This document shows positions 12,901 through 26,177 of a stretch of 64,000 bases of DNA, piece after piece; position 1 is the stretch's first letter; each line of letters starts with the position of its first letter. Position numbers and translations under genes: made by a program. The notes beneath the pieces are model-generated. The model ran no database searches and was not told the DNA's origin. It was given only the letters and a program-made list of their open reading frames with translations. Source of the DNA: Wuchereria bancrofti (Eukaryota > Nematoda > Chromadorea > Rhabditida > Onchocercidae); NCBI GenBank assembly GCA_005281725.1, contig SSBO01000008.1:372001-436000 (forward strand). Direction: 5' to 3'.

Positions 12901-13748
12901 ATAGTCTGAAACGATCGAGAAAATTAAAATGCAACGATCGAGAAAATTTCGTGAATAGATAAGACAAGGCGGAATGATGAAATGAAGAAGTAATTAAATG
13001 TTGAGCAAAGATAGTTTACATCATAGTGGTTAATAATGAGAGATAAGAGCTACCACACCTGTTCCGTCTTTTCCCTGCTTACTACCGCCCTTTACTAATC
13101 CATCTTGTATTCTCTCCCATCTTGTCAAATTTCTCCGAATGTTTCATCCTTACAGACGAGCGCATTCTCTGGCTATTCCAGATAATCCGTCCGAAAAAGA
13201 AGGATTAAAAGACTCCTTACAAAAACTTATTAAATGAACATGGAATAAGATCAAAAAGTTACTACTGAAAATAAGTGTTACTGCTTATGATTAACCATTT
13301 CATTTTTTCTATTTAAATTCAAAATTTGGAACAACCTATTTATTACCTATCACTCGTTGTAGGCATAAAGTCTATAGTAATGTCATCATCAGTTAAGTTA
13401 CGATAAGATAACACGAATATCAGTGATTTGATCAGAATTCATTACTTGAGCGTCAGAAAAGAAACGACAATTAAGCACAAATCACAATCTCACCTGTAAT
13501 TAAGTAGAAGTGATACTGTCACTTATGTTTCACCAGTATATATTGTAACAATAGTAAGCGATTAGGAATGAAATACCTCCTAATCAATTTGCAGATTATT
13601 TCAAAAGTAGAAATGAAACAATGAAAGCAAAAAGACAATATGTGACATATTTTTATCGCTATCTCTCGACTTATGCGAAATTAATAATCGCTTCTTGGCT
13701 ATCCATCAATATCGATACAGTGAGTGTAGATCTACCATAAAAGAATAC

Positions 13749-13772
13749 AAAGGTCATATAAATATGACCTTT
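13749..13772. promoter_or_regulatory. 24-bp palindrome with inverted AGGTCA half-sites
   Basis: AAAGGTCATAT, two A bases, then ATATGACCTTT: 11-bp arms that are exact reverse complements. Each arm holds a nuclear-receptor half-site (AGGTCA / TGACCT) separated by 8 bp. It lies about 860 bp upstream of the cathepsin Z start. A nuclear-receptor binding role is inference; a chance palindrome is possible. Confidence 0.45.
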
Positions 13773-15178
13773 AGCCCTATGTTCCATGTTATTTGCCACT
13801 CGGATCCACTGTTTTTCTCATTGAACTTCTAAAGACAACTCGAACTACACAATAATCGTTTTGTTTTACAGTAACCTGACCACCTGACATTTTGTCACCT
13901 GTGGATCATTAGCACCTGTCGTAGAAGATCAGTCATTTCTTTACTTTAATTATGCAAGAATATAGCAAAGTAAAGGGACATTCTCACTTGTCAAGTGCCT
14001 ATCTTGTGGAGATGTTAGCTGATTCAAGCAGGATTTCAAATATTTTTTTAATTTTAATTTTCTCCAAACTCCTTTGCTTTTAACGTCGTCATATATTACT
14101 TCAATTATATAAAGCTTAGGTTTTTAGAATTTGGCAGCAAGTGAACTAATCTTCATCACATCACTGAAATTAAATAAACTTTGCTATAAGCTAAGAGCGC
14201 AAGCATATATGACGGTTAGCACTCCCGTCTCATCTCTCATCTTGAAGATCGGAATAAATTTGGTTATTGCCAACTGCAATTTTGAATTCTTTTTTTCAAT
14301 AACAGTTCTGGAAGTTCATTTCCGGAATTATTTTCCACTTTTCATTAAGAAATTTTGAGCAAGTTTATTTATATATGAGAGAAAGGTTTGCACATTTGTG
14401 TTGACTACCACAGATTGCTATAAATGTAAACTTAGGCGATTATTCGGCTATGAGTAAAGTAAATCGGTGATGATTTGCCATCTAGCAGAATGCAAACGTT
14501 GCTAAATTAAGCAGAGAGAGGCACTTCTTAAGCTTCCTTTTAATATTTTCAGACCTTTCAACAAGACAGAATACTGCTAGAACTTCTGGCAACTTCTGTA
14601 GAGCGAAAGAAACAGCAACAACAATCATCAAAAATAAATTTCTTTAAATGAGATAACAAATATTTTTGCTAGAGATGATTGCTTCAGCGTCTTTTTCCAA
14701 ATCCTGAGAAAAGTGTCATCTGAAGTTCTCGGATATTCTGGAGGACAAAAAGAAAGACACCGAGTTAATTGTTCAAACAACTTTTCTTAATGTTAGCTGT
14801 CAAATATTCCTCGGTCAAAGTCCCAGGATGAATTGTTGACCATTTAGATCACAGATTTTCATTGATCGGATTTTCATTCTTATCTCGACTTGCTTCAACT
14901 TCAAATTTAACAATATATATAATTATAATGATAACTGTGTTATCTTCCATTTCCACATCGTATATCCTTGAACACTTCAAATTTGATGCTTTCCTAACAG
15001 CATCTGTTTGTTGCTTTCATTGAAATCATCGATTCAAAAACTGATAACTTATCTCAATCTACAGAACATGCGATGATAATGCAGCAAAGGAATGAATAAT
15101 CAGTGGCAATAGTGATCATTTATTGAAACAACTTGTTTTTGCCTCGCTTACAAACCTTTATTTCAATTCATTTGTGAA

Positions 15179-15221
15179 CACACACACACATACACACATA
15201 CACACACACACACACACACAC
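15179..15221. repeat. (CA)n microsatellite
   Basis: About 43 bp of CA dinucleotides with two CATA interruptions. Confidence 0.95.
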
Positions 15222-15310
15222 TCTCTTCTACTGTTTCTCTTTACGACAAAGTTAGGTTGTTTCTATTAAGCCTAGAATGCCTTACACTTACTAATAGTAA
15301 GTTACTAAAC

Positions 15311-15347
15311 TCTCTCTCTAACCCTCTCTCTCTAACCCTCTCTCCCT
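15311..15347. repeat. CT-rich repeat with CTAACC units
   Basis: Two tandem units of about 15 bp ending in CTAACC within a CT-rich tract. It is not the nematode telomere repeat TTAGGC. Confidence 0.8.
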
Positions 15348-15829
15348 TTGTCAACGTGAACTGTCTCCTCCGAGAGAAATAGATAGTATTACCTTGTGTT
15401 AAGCTTACCATTACGATCAGCGACAGCTGTCGCAGCACTTATTTTCTGTCTTATCGATTTTCAATTCTTAGCTTAAGTTTGGTTTTCAAGGAAACGGAGA
15501 ACAACAACAATCCAAATACCTCTTCTTCCTTCCACTCACTACCCATACACTTATTCATCTACTGATCACCTATCTATCCAACTGATTACTTATCACCTTA
15601 TCACCAGTGTTGCGGTCACGACGGCAAGTGGTGACACGGGTGGATGTTCTTGTTTCGTCTCATCTTACCTCAGGCTTACCTACCCGCACTACTATAGCAT
15701 TGCTACGGTTATGGTGTAAGGGTAAGGGCAGCAATAACGTCAGGGCGGCACATTTATGACAAATTATAATATCGATCGAGAATCACCAGTTCATCTCATC
15801 TCAAATCAATTTTTCTCCCCGCATCTCTC

Positions 15830-15849
15830 TGTGTGTGTGTGTGTGTGTT
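15830..15849. repeat. (GT)n microsatellite
   Basis: About ten GT dinucleotides. Confidence 0.9.
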
Positions 15850-17124
15850 TGTCTATCTGTTTGTTGTGTCTTGAGAAGGACAATGAATTACTCTTGCACT
15901 TAAACTGTCACCAGCCGTACCTACGAATGAATCACTGTCCTCCTTTGTACACACAAATGTCATCTCTATTAACTGATTGTCATGCTTCTGGCTGCAAGCC
16001 AAACGACTCTCGGCAGTAAATCTTTTAAAGTTATGTGAGGAAAAAAGCTCGTCAGTTTATTTGTTTATCTTTTTCCTTCCTCCCATAAAGTTGATAAATA
16101 GAAATCCTTTCCATATATTTCTGATATGATTTCATTCATCATTCCATTGCCGAAGGAAATTCTACTCTCCTCAGATGCTAACCAAATTATTTCGTCGCAT
16201 TTGAAATTTCACTTACGCTTACGTGTATCTTTTGAGCCTTGACGTGTCGTTCGTTTCCATTGCTTACTCCACGATTAACGGCCGTGTTGCTACGAAAAAG
16301 TGGAAACACTAAAATTGGCTCTAACGGAGGCTATTTACTTGTCCCTCTTCTTCAGACTTCAATAAAGTTTTCAAACTTCATCAAATTATAATGATGATAA
16401 TTGTAGGAGTTTTTTAAAAACTTTCCATTCAATGTTTCACTTCTTTTCTCTCCTCTCTTTGCAAGAGTTTGTTTTAAAAAGAAATTTGTCAATTTTTCTT
16501 GAATTTATCACGTTACATTTCATATGCACATGACAAAATGACAAGTTCAAAAGAAAACAAAAAAAGAAAACTAGTAAATGAGCCTTGATAACAAGTTGCA
16601 GTTATGGCCTAGGGATGAGTGCAGCTGCTGCTTCATCGGACAGCACGATGATGCATGACGATGACAGATGCAAATAAAAACAATTCATAATCAGTGTATT
16701 GAGGCCATAAGGTGGTAGTGATATTGTGATAAGATGAACGAATCATCATCATCTGATAACTAAAGTTTGCAGTTTGCGGATCTTTCAATTCTTCAAATAA
16801 AATTTCAAGAAGGAAAATTCGATCTCATTCGTTTTACAAGTTTCATTAATAGGAAGTGATTTGTCTGTGCAACAAGTAAACAGACTTTTCATCATCATCA
16901 ACTATATCATCATACTTTTGTCTAATTCTTTCATGCAACATTTCCCAGTCCATAATTTTTCCAAAAACTATGAATCAGTCATGTCACCTTGTGTGTCAAA
17001 TCCTTCATATCATCTCGTGAAACATGGGTTCCTCCTCTTGCTACAGTCCTGAAGATCATCGATTCTGTTGACCGGGTCATCACAGAAGAGTTGTAATCAG
17101 GAAAAACGTAATGTTCCATGCTTA

Positions 17125-17203
17125 AGTGATAATCCCTAACACTAAGTGACATTAGTGATAATCCCTAACACTAAGTGACATTAGTGATAATCCCTAACAC
17201 TAA
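17125..17203. repeat. 29-bp tandem repeat, 2.7 copies
   Basis: The unit starts AGTGATAATCCCTAACAC and repeats at 17125, 17154 and, partly, 17183. The copies are identical, which indicates recent duplication or active homogenisation. Confidence 0.92.
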
Positions 17204-18249
17204 CAATTTCAGTGCTTCTTGACTTGTCGATGATATAATTTTCCTCAATCAATCGCAGAAATATGAATGCTTTTTGTCCTACAACCATCATCCTTTTGCA
17301 TAACTCGAAGAAACAATTCTTTTAGGAGTTCGTATAGCAGTAGCCAATTCCGAAAAACAATAAAGCTGGGTAGCCATAAAAATTTTGTTTGTCTCAGTCT
17401 TAAGGTTATCTTTTAATTTCAAATAGAAAGAAGAGAAAGGGGGAAAGTGGAAAGAAGAGAAAGAGAGAAGATAGAAGGAAATTTTCGTCAATTTCAGGTA
17501 ACTTTGTATAGCATTATTACCTGCGCAATTTGTAACATGTTGTAAAATATTCGTGCTAAAGTGAATTTCACAAAATATCTTCTTCTGCTGCTGCTGCTAC
17601 TGCTACTGCTGCCGAATATTAGTTAACTGCAGGAGAAAAGAAATGCAACTGATGAACGGCGGAGGTGACATCTCTTCTTTCCCTTACCTTTTGTCGCTTC
17701 GTGTTATCATTATTCTCGGTCATAATATCACCTTATCAGTTCTAATCCATCTTTTTCACCACTGTTTTTTCTTTCTTTTTTTTTTGTCAGCTAGTTCCAA
17801 CAAAGCTTTGCTACTTTTCAACATTTATTTGCTGTTCTGAGTTTTCAAACAACTAATCAAATGTGAAAGAAATGATTTAGCTTTTCTCTTCCATCTACTT
17901 TTTATCAAATTGTTTCAGTCCTCATTTTTTGGCATTGCAAATTTATTTTTCGTGTGCGAATTGGTGACACACGATAAACTGAGCATTCTCTGGATGAATC
18001 GATGAAATAAGACGAGAAGAACTTGAAGTTAATTTTCCAGCTTAATAGCTTCAAATTTCAAAAAGAATTGAATTTACTTGTATCATGCTTTTTTCTTTGT
18101 CCACGAAATTCACTGGTGATTATTCGAGATTGTTTAAGCACTCTAATATTGTTGTATTTGATCTCCAATATATGAGTGTGTGCCTTTCTTCTTTTTCGGA
18201 TAACTCTTAGGAAGTAAGAACAACTGCAAAGACTGCTGAAATGTGTTAG

Positions 18250-18278
18250 CCTTCGCATGCTGCATGCTGCATGCTGCG
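18250..18278. repeat. Short 7-bp tandem repeat (GCATGCT)n
   Basis: Three and a half copies of a 7-bp unit GCATGCT. The unit contains the palindrome GCATGC. Confidence 0.85.
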
Positions 18279-19847
18279 TATCTTAACACTCCTCGGGAAT
18301 CCAACAGATTGAAATTAGAATATGGCTGAAGCATATTTCTATTAGTAATCAAAAAAGGCAAACGTATGCTAAAGTGTGATGGTCGGATATGATTTGAGAA
18401 CGCATTCAAAATGAAATGGATTTCATGGAGCATAGCTAATAGATTCGTTCACGTACGTTCACGTATGTTATATCGTCAAAATATAACTGCAGTACTGATA
18501 GACTATCAGTATGGTATTATAATTTGCGGACAAGAAAAGATGTGAGTATTATGCCTACTGAGGGGGGTTCCTACCTTAGAACTGACATTTTTATAATAGT
18601 CATTAAAGTTCTTCTCCAAATTTAATCAATTAGTCTTCTGAAAGTAATGCGCTGCAGGTATCACTTTCCACACTTCGATATGTTTCTCTCGATTTTGTCA
18701 CAATTTATGTATCCATGGATAAGTGGCACATTTAGAAAAACTGAATTACTTACAATAAAAGGTAATAGTGGTGGAAGTAAAGGAAAGATAAGATTTCGTG
18801 TACTGCTTCCCACTACTTTTCCCGCACAGCTCCCACAGGTCGGAGGTAAATGCAATTTATTGCCCCGAACGGTTAAAGTTGAGATGTTTTTAAAAAATTC
18901 ATGGAAAATACCTTTTATAGATTCTAGTAGATCAAGAACTATCGTAGCCTGGCGTAGTAGATTGGAATGAAGAATTTTTTGGAAGCAACAAACACTGTGG
19001 ATTACTGTTACGATTTACAACTACATGCCAACATATCCTCGCTGGAAAGATTACCCAAGATTTGGGTAAGTGTATTTTGTTGCTGAATAAGGGCGATTCG
19101 GGTTACCGCATTTTTTGGAGACATCTTTTAGCAATTATTATCATCTGAAATTATCGATAGATTAATTGAATTTGACAGCAAATATATTGATCGAAATGAG
19201 CTGTCCAAATCTCGGGCGAATTTTTGGTGAAATGTTCTCAAAGTATTTTTGCTGAGTATGGCTAAAATTAGCATTGCTTACGTTCAAAGTGAAAGGAGGA
19301 GATGCAGTTTTTCGAAATTTTTGTGAATAATTATGAAAAATGTTGCCCTCCCCCGCCGATCAATAGTGAAGAGCAGCGGAAACTTTTATTAACATTTCAA
19401 AAATCCTTAATCGATGAATTATTCGGTCTCAGTGTTTGTTTAATTGGTTGGTATTCGATGGCTTCCTCTTTCTCCTTCCTCCTTTTCTTCACCCTGTCTG
19501 TAGGAATTTTATTTATTCCTCTCCACTTACCCGATCTTCATGTACAATTAGGGTAAGATCGAAATGTTAAGTATCGATCGACAGGGGATGGCACCACTTT
19601 CTATAATTATTCACCAAAAATTTCGAAACGCTACATGTCTCCTTGGGCACAAGGCGAGCAGTCGTAGTAACTGATAATATATCCGGTCGTACCGGATCGG
19701 TCCTGTTTTCCTGGGCTCATTCAGATCTCCCAAACCTTAAGTAACATCCACTTTCAGTCCAGCACCTTCTGTGGCAAAATTGCATGACATCCAACGACTA
19801 TTTAGATCTATCAAAATCTAAATGTTTTCTTTTTATCTCTTCCTTTA

Positions 19848-19890
19848 GAAAGAGAGAGAGAGAGATAGAGAGAGAGAGAGGGAGAGAGAG
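19848..19890. repeat. (GA)n microsatellite
   Basis: Interrupted GA dinucleotide run of about 43 bp. Confidence 0.92.
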
Positions 19891-20982
19891 CTCTATATCT
19901 CTTTTTCTAAATAATCAACACAATATGTTTTTAATAGTGGCTTTTCATCACCGTTATTCACCTTCAGATTTTGCCCTCTTGCTGCTCTCTCTTTCTCCCT
20001 TTCTTCGTATTAGGAAGAGTAAGTAATAAATAATCTCTGTTGTATTTCCACTCATGAGATGAAAATGTACCACGTTGTTCTAGTTTTGATCCGAATTTCC
20101 TGATTCATTCAACCGATTATAGACCGAGTAACTGTAACCAATAACCGGAACAAGCTCACTTGGCTTGCATGAGGCAGAATTCAGAAATGTTTACCATCAT
20201 CCATGTATGCGTTCCTCTGCTTTAGTAAGTTTAGATTTGCATTTCGGAAAAGGATTGTCCTCGTCGTAATTGTGACATCTCTTTTTCTTCAAGAGTTGTT
20301 GTTATGTCGCGAAGAACTTCCCGAGTGATGCAACCAATGAAAAAATATTCATATTTCTAGTAGATTCGGAATGTTTTCTGCAAATGAGTTTAAGCTTTTA
20401 ATTTTTCGTTTAAGACGTGATCAACAATTATGAGAACAGAATTTGGAGATTAGCAATTAAACAACGGACGAACAAATATTTTCTTATTTAAAAAAAAAAA
20501 AAAATGAAAACTGAAGAGTCGATTTAACCGACAGATTTTCCTAGTTAAATGTGCTGTTTAATCATACCACAAAGTCACTTGTCTCCATGTCTCTTTTCGG
20601 TAGGTAAGTGTTTCGTGTTAATCCATCAGTCTGCTAAATTTCTAATGCTCAGAATGAGTATTGTACAACATTCAACAAATATGGGTGACAGACAGACTTA
20701 CGTCAAACTTTTCGATTAATTTTTTTCATGACGAAATATGCGCTAATGAGTGGTGGTGATTCCTTCAGAATAACTTATCATTTCTTGGTTAATCCCAGAA
20801 TTCTGTGTTTCGAAATGCCGAATTGTCGTTATAAGACAGAAGTTAATAAGTTTCAAAAGAAGAGTCTCATTTAGCATATTTTGCATGTGAACGGAATTCC
20901 GGACAGTAATTTCTGGGTTAGGTCGAGTTTTCCTCAGAATTCGGTGGGCTTAAGAAGAAAGTTAACAGTGATGAAAATTTCA

Positions 20983-21006
20983 TCGATTCATTCATTCATT
21001 CATTCA
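20983..21006. repeat. (ATTC)n tetranucleotide repeat
   Basis: About five to six ATTC units. Confidence 0.85.
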
Positions 21007-21561
21007 TAATGCTGCAGTTTTAACTGAACTGAGATGTAGTTATTTGGTTAAGTTTACTGAGGCCAGCCGTCATCAACCAGATAATAGGATGATGAAATTG
21101 GTAAGATAGTTAAATAGTGCCATGAAATGGGTACCCGAAAGTGCTATAAATGGATAAATGATTGAAATTTAATAAAGCTAGAGTCTTTGTCAGGTAAAAA
21201 GGTAGCAGATCAGTTGTTTCATGATCCAGAAGAATAAGATAAGGTGTCTTCTGGATTCTGCTACATACTCTCAGGTATGGGAAGAATAGCTGGTAGTGTA
21301 AGGTGTGGTAAGTTAGCTTGGGCATCTTAACCAGTCAAAACATCATAAACACTGACAATAAATGTTATCGAAACGAAATCCAAATTTTCGATGGGAAAGG
21401 AAGGGAAGAGAGGGGAAAAGAAGGGAACACGGATTAGGTTACTCGAATGTTTTATCGGCTAGCTATCGATGTTGTTGTTTGTCGTATAAGAAACAGGATG
21501 ATAAGTTTTATCGCATTTAAGCGGAGAGAGGCAAAATCGATTCATTTTGAAAAGAGCGTTG

Positions 21562-21634
21562 TTACTATTATTATTATTATTACTATTATTATTGTTATTG
21601 TTATTATTATTATTATTATTAATAATAATAATAA
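21562..21634. repeat. (TTA)n microsatellite
   Basis: About 73 bp of TTA/TTG units turning into AATAAT at the right end, so the tail can fold back on the main run. Confidence 0.92.
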
Positions 21635-22255
21635 CTATCTATTTTTTTTCATATCTCCTGATAAAAGAACCGGACAGGAATTCTCTCAGAAATCTCACTA
21701 CCAGAATAGGAGACAAGAAAATTGATAGGATAATATCCGGCTGAGATTATCACCACTTTACAACCTTGTCAAGTGACTTTTTCCAGGTGAAGTTTTGATA
21801 GCCTTGCTGCATTGCTTCTTTATTGCAGTTGTTCATCATGTAATCATTACTAATCATTCACTCAGCAGTATTAGATGAGAAGAAATACTTTGGTCAAGCT
21901 AGTAAAGTGGGCGAAACTTTGATTGAAATTTGGTTGACGAGACCAAAAAGTAAGCCAACAGTAATATCATCGGTTTACCTGTGAGCAAGTTTGTGAAACC
22001 TTTGTTAATCCGACCCAACAGATATGTTCACTGACGATGATATCTTCCTTCCATCACATATTTATATCTATCAATTGTCACATCACTGTTTTGTCAAGAT
22101 GTGTGCTTGTATTGATTACTAAGGTAAGCACTACTCAGTTCCATTAATTAGCACTTAAATAAGCAGGTGTACACAAATTACGATTTTGAATATCATTTTT
22201 CTATTTGTTTACATCACCAGTTCCATTCTTAATTTTTTGCAAGTAAAACGATACG

Positions 22256-22298
22256 CTGATTCACTCACTGCACGTGTTTGCATGCATGAGTGAATCAG
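22256..22298. repeat. Perfect 12-bp inverted repeat with 19-nt loop
   Basis: CTGATTCACTCA at 22256-22267 and its exact reverse complement at 22287-22298. The loop contains CACGTG (an E-box) and GCATGC. It could be a hairpin or a paired binding site; no function is assigned. Confidence 0.85.
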
Positions 22299-23030
22299 TT
22301 AATATATTGAGAAAAATGACTGACAGTGTCCGTAAATTTCGGAATATTTCATTGAAAGATAAACTTTTAAGGAATGAATAGCCATTGTCTAGTAGCTTGG
22401 CTCAATGATTTCTTTTTTTTTTTGTTACTTCAGGATAAATGTGAACAGGAGCACATGTCCAGTATTACCAATGTAATATTAATTGCCTAGAATACCAGTA
22501 TAATTTTGTTTGAAAGTTCCAAAGTAAGACAAAAAGTCCCTGAGAACTATTAGCTGCATGAGTGAGAATTAATGACGTGATATCTGTGATATGACCTCCA
22601 GCTAAACTTTCTCAATCTATCTTCCGAAACTATAGTCTCTTATGGTCACACAACTGTACGACGAAGGCAGCAGACATCAAAAATGAACAAATTATTTCCT
22701 TCACACCTCAATCGGTTCAAATTTCCGGTGACGACTTGACCTGCGGGTCTGTAAAATCATGCAGTGGTAGTTAGATGCAGAAAAAAGAGAAGATGCTATG
22801 ATTATGCCTGACATTCAATCATCGGATGTCACCATCTAGGTCAGTCTATCCGGTCAGTCTAGTCTCTATCGGAATGAATGCTTTCAGGATACAACCATAC
22901 TTGGGTGACATTTCCTCCGCACATTGATATTTTAGTGCAATGGTGTTAGAGCATATCTAAAATTAATTAACTGTTTAATTGAGCAGTTATATAAAACTTA
23001 ATGAGTAAGGAGGAGTTGATGAATTCAGAT

Positions 23031-23053
23031 GGGAGGAGGAGGAGGAGGAGGAC
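23031..23053. repeat. (GGA)n microsatellite
   Basis: About seven GGA units. Confidence 0.88.
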
Positions 23054-23617
23054 GTTGGCGCAGTATGACTGCTCAATTCAGCGCTTCCTTCGTCACTCCA
23101 TCCGTTCGTTGGTCCCTTTTTACTTTATTTATTGAGTGATGGCGAATTGAGCTAGTTAGTTAAGCTGCATATACACACCGACACATACACACACATACAA
23201 ACAGTTGCTTATCTTACCTCATCTGTTAAGCGGAATTCACGAGATTGTGGAATACGTCTGTCAAGTGATAAGCAGAAGGTGCGTGAACGATAAAGTAAGG
23301 AAGGAATGAGAGTCGGAAAGCAAAGACGGTTCGCAGGACCTTATCATATACTTAGCGCACTTCTTTCGCCTGCTGCTTTATTTTACGCTCTGAAGCTGAA
23401 GGAATTTCTGAAGGACGCAGGACAACACCTCGACATGTCATAGCTTAAGGCTATCATTCCGGGCTTTCTATTCTAGTACTTGTTATCATTTTTAACAAAC
23501 TTAACAATCAGTTATCATTTTTAACAGATTAGAACCAAAGTGAAAACTCGCTTTCATTGTTTAACAGTAGCAGTGGTGGTGGCAGCACTACGCTTCATTA
23601 ATACTGCAATTATGACT

Positions 23618-23640
23618 GACTGAGTGAGTGAGTGAGTGAG
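23618..23640. repeat. (GAGT)n tetranucleotide repeat
   Basis: Five to six GAGT units. Confidence 0.88.
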
Positions 23641-25867
23641 ACATACATTCATTGATTGAGCGAGCGGTAATATTGATCGGTGGTGTCGTAATCAGTAATT
23701 AATCGTAGCGCAGGAGTAGCAGTCTCCGTAAGTGGTGCTGTCCGTAAGTGTATATCGAGGTCATCCGCTGACCGCTAATCGGATATTCTTAGGAGATTGT
23801 GTTCGTTCTTCTTGCTTCTGTGTATCATTTTTTGCTCTTCATCTCCTTCTCCTTAAGACTTATCAGTTGACATCATTACTACCACTCTTTTTCCTTTATT
23901 GGATATCCATCCGTGTACGTACGTTTATCATGCAAGACGATTTGATTTTTTGCAACTTTCATCAACAACAACATCTTATCAGGACAATATCATCGTCGCA
24001 TATCTCTTTTAGTGTTGACATTATGAAAGTTGTAATATGAATATAAACAAAGACATTGTGTGTGGAGCCGTATAGTTGTACGCATAGTGATAATTTCCAT
24101 TTTCGGATGGCTGAAATTAGTGGAATCCATTCAGATTAGATATGCTAACTGAAATTTGCCCGCTTATCCCTTACCTTTTAGAGTTATCACTGCGTAATCT
24201 ACGATGTTTTTACACTCCGATTTCATCCTATTAGCCTTCTTTTTAGTGCATTTTAGTGCTCTCCTAAGGGTAATGATTCAAGATGCTGCGGTGTCGATTT
24301 TGTAGCTTTAAGTTATCCATTTCTGATCACATGTGACCGATAGATAATTCATTACCAAACCGTTACAGTCTATTGCTTACAATCCCGTCAAAATAGTTTG
24401 GGCAACGGATATGGTATTCCTTAATATTATGTCCAAATTTGATCGAAATTCCAATTCCAAGTCGTGCATAGCAGAGTAATAGTAGTATTACACAATGATA
24501 AGCAAACCCATTCCATACGTCAAATCGATCGATTAAGGAACAAAGGTCAAGTATAGCGAGACCGAGATGTTATTATTTGTGTCATAGCGGGAAGAAAGGA
24601 AGGATAAAAGGAGAGACGGGAGAGAGGAAGGTTGAAAAGTGAGGAGGATCAGAAGGTGTGTTTATCGAAGTGACCTGACGATGACCCCTCATCTGATGTC
24701 TTCAGGGCGGTGGTATGAGTTAAGGTTGTTGTTGTTGTTGTTTGTTTCAAAGGGTCTTAAAAGGAAAAGGAAAGAGAGAGAAGGACTTCAAGCACAGTGA
24801 TACCTACTCTACTCGTGATGTGCAGTAGCAGCGTACTTGCCAGCGCAATTATCACTGTCCATCTCCACAAGCAGTCTCTTGTGCATTCTCCGCCCTTTTG
24901 TACTGCACCCAGTTGTTACCGTCCATTCTTCTCACATTCACTTCACTTCTACATGAAATTTGCTTATGACAAGTTTTTTTGGTGACACTTCCATTTCTAC
25001 GAGCTCATTCTTGAAGAGGAGATAAGGAGGCGAATATCCTTAATTGGCTAATTCGCAAGCTTTCTTCATCACAAATGGCCGAAATGAAGGGTATTACTGC
25101 TATATGAAGTTGTACCTTCGTTCGTTCCGCGTCCATCTTCATCTGTTGGAAGCGCTTCCTCTTATCATCTACGTTAGTCTGTTATTACAATCACTATTGA
25201 TTGATTCCAGTACATTTTATCCTTCCATTAAAATATACAAATATTTTGGCAGCTAATACCTATTATCTCAGTCGTTTGCTGTTAACGTGCCGCAGTAAGG
25301 CAGTATCTCTAAGAGAGAATTCTATAGTCTAACAGAAAAGAATGAAGAGATTACTGTTACGCTAAGGAAGTAACTATGGCGATAAACTGGGATTTCCCTC
25401 AGTGAAGGAGGTTCAGTGCGGTGTTCAGGACCCGGAAATGCGGGAAGAGATGCATAACGGATGAGAGGTATGTGGCGTCATCTATCAGCTCTGCCCTGAA
25501 ACTATATGGGTATAGGTGTCGTTTTCTCTTCTCATTGAATTCCCAGCGGAAAACAAGACTGCGCACAGTTTGCCTGCACTGCGCTTTCTGGACTAAATAA
25601 AGAAACCGTCCGGTGTGGAGACTTGAAAGCGTTTTGTCACAGCAGAGCAACACCACCTGACGGATGGCATCTGTTAGTACCAATTGGGGTTGCGGACTCA
25701 CATATGCATGTAAAAGGTTGAAGTGATGGATCTTTGTGGATAACAACATGCCAGCATATCATCTGTGGACACAACTGGTGACACACGCACAATCTCTCTT
25801 CCGAGCTGTTCCGTCCTTCATTAGGAAGCAAATTACGGCGGAATGAAGCTTGCGATAGCACGCATAC

Positions 25868-26177
25868 ATCACATAACACCATGCACGTATACGCACACAC
25901 ATATGCATGACAGACATGCACACACACACATATGCGCATACAGACAAGCACGTGATGACGCGTCAAAGCTTTTTGCCGGCAGCGTTTCGCATATCGATTT
26001 TTGTTTCATATCATCGGCGATGTGTGCTTGCGGTGCGTTCATAAATTATCGACGAAACTCGAACTGTGTATGTATGTGTCTGTTTGTCTCTCTGTATGTG
26101 GTCTGTCGCTTGTGTACGCACCTGTCTGTCTGCACGTCTGTGTGTGTGTCTGTACATGTATATGTGTGTGTGTATGC
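25868..26177. repeat. Degenerate CA-rich then TG-rich simple-sequence tract
   Basis: CA/CACACAT-rich sequence at 25868-25940 is followed by TGTG/TCTG-rich sequence at 26065-26177. The two halves are roughly complementary and could pair. Open frames across this tract on both strands are composition artefacts rich in His/Thr or Cys/Val. Confidence 0.75.

Noticed and set aside
18647..18970. 107-aa plus-strand open frame
   Set aside because: It has no recognisable family, no splice-linked neighbours and a similar-quality frame on the opposite strand; it is not distinguishable from chance.
25399..25966. Overlapping minus-strand frames of 116 and 109 aa
   Set aside because: They lie in and beside CA/TG simple sequence, show no family motif and compete with plus-strand frames of equal length.
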